Below are positions 61,501 to 64,000 of a stretch of DNA of 64,000 nucleotides, piece after piece. The notes under the pieces were generated by a model. That model did not search any database. It was given only the letters and a program-made list of their open reading frames with translations, and had not been told where the DNA came from. The stretch comes from Phytoseiulus persimilis (taxonomy: Eukaryota; Arthropoda; Arachnida; Mesostigmata; Phytoseiidae). Both the position numbers and the translations under genes were made by a program. The stretch is taken from NCBI GenBank assembly GCA_037576195.1, contig CM075104.1, positions 12,540,211 through 12,604,210 of the forward strand. The letters are read 5' to 3'. Position 1 is the first letter of the stretch. Each line of letters begins with the position of its first letter.

Positions 61501-62519
61501 TACTTCGCGGAGTCTTCCCCGCTCCGAAACAGCCGGAGGTTTCCATCGTTTCCCGACTCAACGCTTTCGTTCTCCTCCAGGGCTGGATGTTCTACATTGC
61601 GACGGTGCTCATTTTCTGGGTCACTTTGGCAGTTTTCCCGGCGATCACCGCTTTGATTCGATCTTCGAGTTCCAGTGACGGCTCCACAGTTACGAACAAG
61701 CTTTTCATTCCGCTGGCCTGCTTCGTCGTGTTCAACTTCTCTGATCTCTTCGGCAGACTCTTGGCAAAATACGTTCCGATAGTAAGATAATTCAACATCA
61801 TTACAGAGCTCGGAGGGTGCTTACCGCCTGATGTTTGGAATACCGAGTTTGTTGGATTTTGAAAGCATTCAACCAACTGAGGGGGATCAACATCGAGACA
61901 GAGAGGGAGCCGCACTATTTATCGAATCGTTGATGTTCCAGTTCTAGATGACATTAAATCTCCCCTCTTGACCTTCGCAGCCGGCTTCTCGTGGCGCGCT
62001 GGTCCTCACGATGTCAGTGGCTCGCATCCTCTTCATTCCTCTGTTCCTCGTCTGTAATGTTTCTCCGGGAAGCCGAAACATGACTCCAATACTTCTGAAC
62101 CAAGATTGGCATTACGTCATCATTATGTTACTCTTTGGAACCTCCAACGGCTACGTGACAACACTCTCCTTGACATACGCTGCGAAGTGAGTAATCGTTG
62201 GTAATGAATAACTTCCGCTTCTTCTGTGGCGTACGATTGGAATCTGCTCATTGTTTGTGATGTTCTGTAGCTTGGACAACTTTTCCGCACATTTCCAATC
62301 TGACAGCATCAACGGTTTCGCGGCTCTGATCGAATATATGTTACTCAGCTGTCGGATTGCATCGACTCATCGTTGGAAATCGCATTTGATCTTTGTTCTA
62401 CCCACAGGGCGAGTGCAGCGGAACATCAAGAAGTCGCAGGATCTCTCGCTGCCGTATTTTTGGGCCTCGGTTTGGCCTTGGGCTCTTTGTCGTCCTACCT
62501 CACTTTGCAGCTGCTCTAA
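58504..62519 (+). CDS. Equilibrative nucleoside transporter (SLC29/ENT family)
   Basis: A multi-exon gene for a plasma-membrane facilitated nucleoside carrier with 11 predicted spans. Proposed exons: 58504-58560, 58895-58980, 60048-60283, 60406-60499, 60590-60640, 60808-60865, 60994-61168, 61374-61484, 61581-61781, 61981-62186 and 62408-62519 (TAA). All have GT..AG junctions with matching phases, about 460 codons in total, the usual ENT length. Family landmarks in order: GIASLLPWNFFITAT (span 1), YWNYKFRDP then TPLQKSFNSYLAIAS, SVRIGYSLL, FLQGGGTGLAGVLP (span 4), NVMGQAAGGVFATL (span 5), PPFWEIFKN, TLAVFPAITALI, CFVVFNFSDLFGRLL (span 8, the FN..D..GR motif), ARILFIPLFLVCN, LFGTSNGYVTTLSL (span 10) and LGLGLALGS (span 11). 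The first exon is partly uncertain: no in-frame ATG follows the upstream stop near 58410, so another 5' exon is expected. The donor after exon 2 is also uncertain. Confidence 0.9.
61485..61580 (+). other. Intron of the nucleoside transporter that keeps the frame
   Basis: Between exons 8 and 9 the donor gtgagt and the acceptor ctcctccag bound a 96-bp segment. It is divisible by three and contains no stop, so unspliced RNA would add 32 residues (starting VSYLTLLRGVF) between EIFKN and GWMFYIA. Alignment with ENT spacing (FW.IF.K.W immediately followed by the span) favours splicing. Confidence 0.75.
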
Positions 62520-62767
62520 GGCGTCGCATCGAGACATAGATAGAATATTTCTGCTTCCACATGACCTCCGGCGCTAGTCAGGAACGAAACGCTTCAGTAT
62601 TCCCCCGTGGTCACACCTGGAAAATTGCCTTCAGGTGCTCAGTTGTTGCTCAGTAGTATTTAAGGTGGATCGCGGGGACTCCATGAACCGCCCCCCAAGC
62701 TCTCTCTGAGCAGTCAGGCAGAATTCCACCAAAACTCATAGGTATCTTGTATAAAGATTGTAAAAAG

Positions 62768-62773
62768 AATAAA
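62768..62773 (+). promoter_or_regulatory. Poly(A) signal of the nucleoside transporter
   Basis: A canonical aataaa 249 bases after the stop codon, the first in this orientation, fits a short 3' untranslated region. Confidence 0.65.
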
Positions 62774-64000
62774 TTCCTGAACATGGATCGACGGGAACGT
62801 CGGACTTGCTCTCTACCAAGGATATCTCCTGCTGCTGATTTCCAGCTGGACTTCGGTCTGTCCCGAGATCTCGGGATGATCCCGGATCGATCTCGGGATT
62901 GTTATAGCGTGGCTGGGGAATGAATTCAGGCCATCTTGCGAAGTGTTTTGAGCTTGCTCCAATATGAACTCAGGAACTTTGAAAGGATGATTCTGGATTG
63001 CTTTGAACGTAACTTTCAGGTGTTAATCGAGTGAATTCATAACCCTATCAGACACTATCCCGCGTCGGTCCGGAGACGGACGTGGGTTGACTCCAAGATA
63101 ATACTCGAATACTCGGGGAACGCTGGTAGACCTTCGAGCTGACGCTGAGAAGAGTTTTTGCTGTTCTGGGAGTTTTCCCGGTTCGGTCTGGGTCCCGGAG
63201 GTAGCCCAAGATGAACTCAAGATCGTTCGTGAGCAGTGTTCTCAGAATGACCCGGGTCGATGAGGGGGGAAATGTGAGTGATGATATCAAAAATATCAGG
63301 CAATGCATTCGCAGCCGGTCTGGAGAAATTTTGTAACATGCTCGGAGTTATTTGCGGATCAGGTCAGCAGTTGCCATGAAGTTGAAATTCCGCTTGGACT
63401 TCCGGGGCAGACCTGAGGATGCTTCCGAGAGCTTGCAGAGAATGTGATCATTTCAGAGGCGCGCTCTGAGCATTTGCTAGAGAACGCAGTGCAATACTTT
63501 CGAGATCGATTCGGGAATGCTTCGGTGATCACCTGACCATTCTGCTTATACTGCTGAACTCAGTCCGCTCGAACCTCTGATTAGAAGCTAGAAGTTAAAC
63601 GAAGGTTCCTTCCGATCGCGGAGGCGGGTTTTCCATATTTATTCTGTTCTGGAAAAAAACACCTGACAGGTGGTTGCGAGGTATTACTTCAGAAGTGCTG
63701 AGTCGGAGCGCCCACTCCATGTCGCCCACTGAGTTCGGACACTTCGATGCGGCATTCCGCCGGGAATGCTCCGCAGCCTGTCCTGAGAGTGTCAAACTCT
63801 CCTCAGACTCGCCGACCGAGGGAGGCGGGAACGCGCAACACGGCTGTCACCTCGTTCGATCCCTTCTCACTCACAGCAGGACCTTCTGGTGGTTTGAGAA
63901 TTCTCAAGCTCCTCCAGTTCGCTAAAGATACGCGACAGTGTGAGTAACGAGGTCCCCGAAGAGTGGAGGCAGATACGACTCATGCTGTGTACTTAATCAA
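62774..64000. other. No recognisable gene
   Basis: Words such as gatcccggatcgatctcggg near 62876-62900 and loosely repeated tgaactca(a/g)ga stretches occur between 62960 and 63250, giving a faintly periodic look, but no unit is clear. No gene is recognised. Confidence 0.4.

Noticed and set aside
62860..63450. Tandem repeat of ~45 bp downstream of the transporter
   Set aside because: Some words recur (gatctcgggat, tgaactcaaga), but I could not define a unit or a consistent period.

Overview
The window looks like an arthropod nuclear genome, most plausibly a mite or tick relative. GC content is near 50% by eye. Introns with GT..AG ends cut an SLC29-type transporter into about eleven exons, there is no operon-like packing, and most of the 64 kb is non-coding sequence rich in decayed mobile elements. 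A small same-strand array of very divergent, intronless ionotropic-receptor (IR) genes and pseudogenes fits the lineage-specific IR expansions known in phytoseiid predatory mites such as Galendromus/Metaseiulus. That taxonomic placement is inference, not proof.

Layout: (1) 1-14.8 kb is mostly gene-free, with an IR-like fragment near 5.1-5.4 kb, a 16-bp minisatellite at 6.84-7.07 kb, a membrane-like open frame at 9.85-10.35 kb, copy 1 of a fold-back repeat at 10.44-11.26 kb, and a pair of dispersed repeats at 12.5 and 14.6 kb. (2) 15-36 kb is the chemoreceptor region: an IR pseudogene at 15.39-16.03 kb, one intact IR at 27.51-29.15 kb, and IR remnants at 30.8-31.4 and 35.8-36.0 kb, all on the + strand. 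Between them lie a non-LTR reverse-transcriptase relic (18.2 kb), a perfect 58-bp inverted repeat (19.66/19.96 kb), a hAT-like non-autonomous element (24.37-25.21 kb), fold-back copy 2 (29.61-30.24 kb) and a 5'-truncated, frameshifted LINE (34.0-35.3 kb). (3) 36-51 kb is a mobile-element graveyard: a pogo-like MITE, a second LINE fragment, two hairpin elements, and two inverted arrays of a roughly 42-bp repeat (48.2 and 50.6 kb) that together resemble a Foldback-type element. (4) 51-58.5 kb holds nothing I recognise. (5) 58.5-62.5 kb is an equilibrative nucleoside transporter gene with a clear exon series and a poly(A) signal. (6) 62.8-64 kb has no gene.

Two genes look functional: the IR (a ligand-gated ion channel-like chemoreceptor) and the nucleoside transporter. 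They have no evident shared function. I did not find a new multi-gene system. The most distinctive material is the decaying IR array and several fold-back repeat families whose arms are themselves repetitive.
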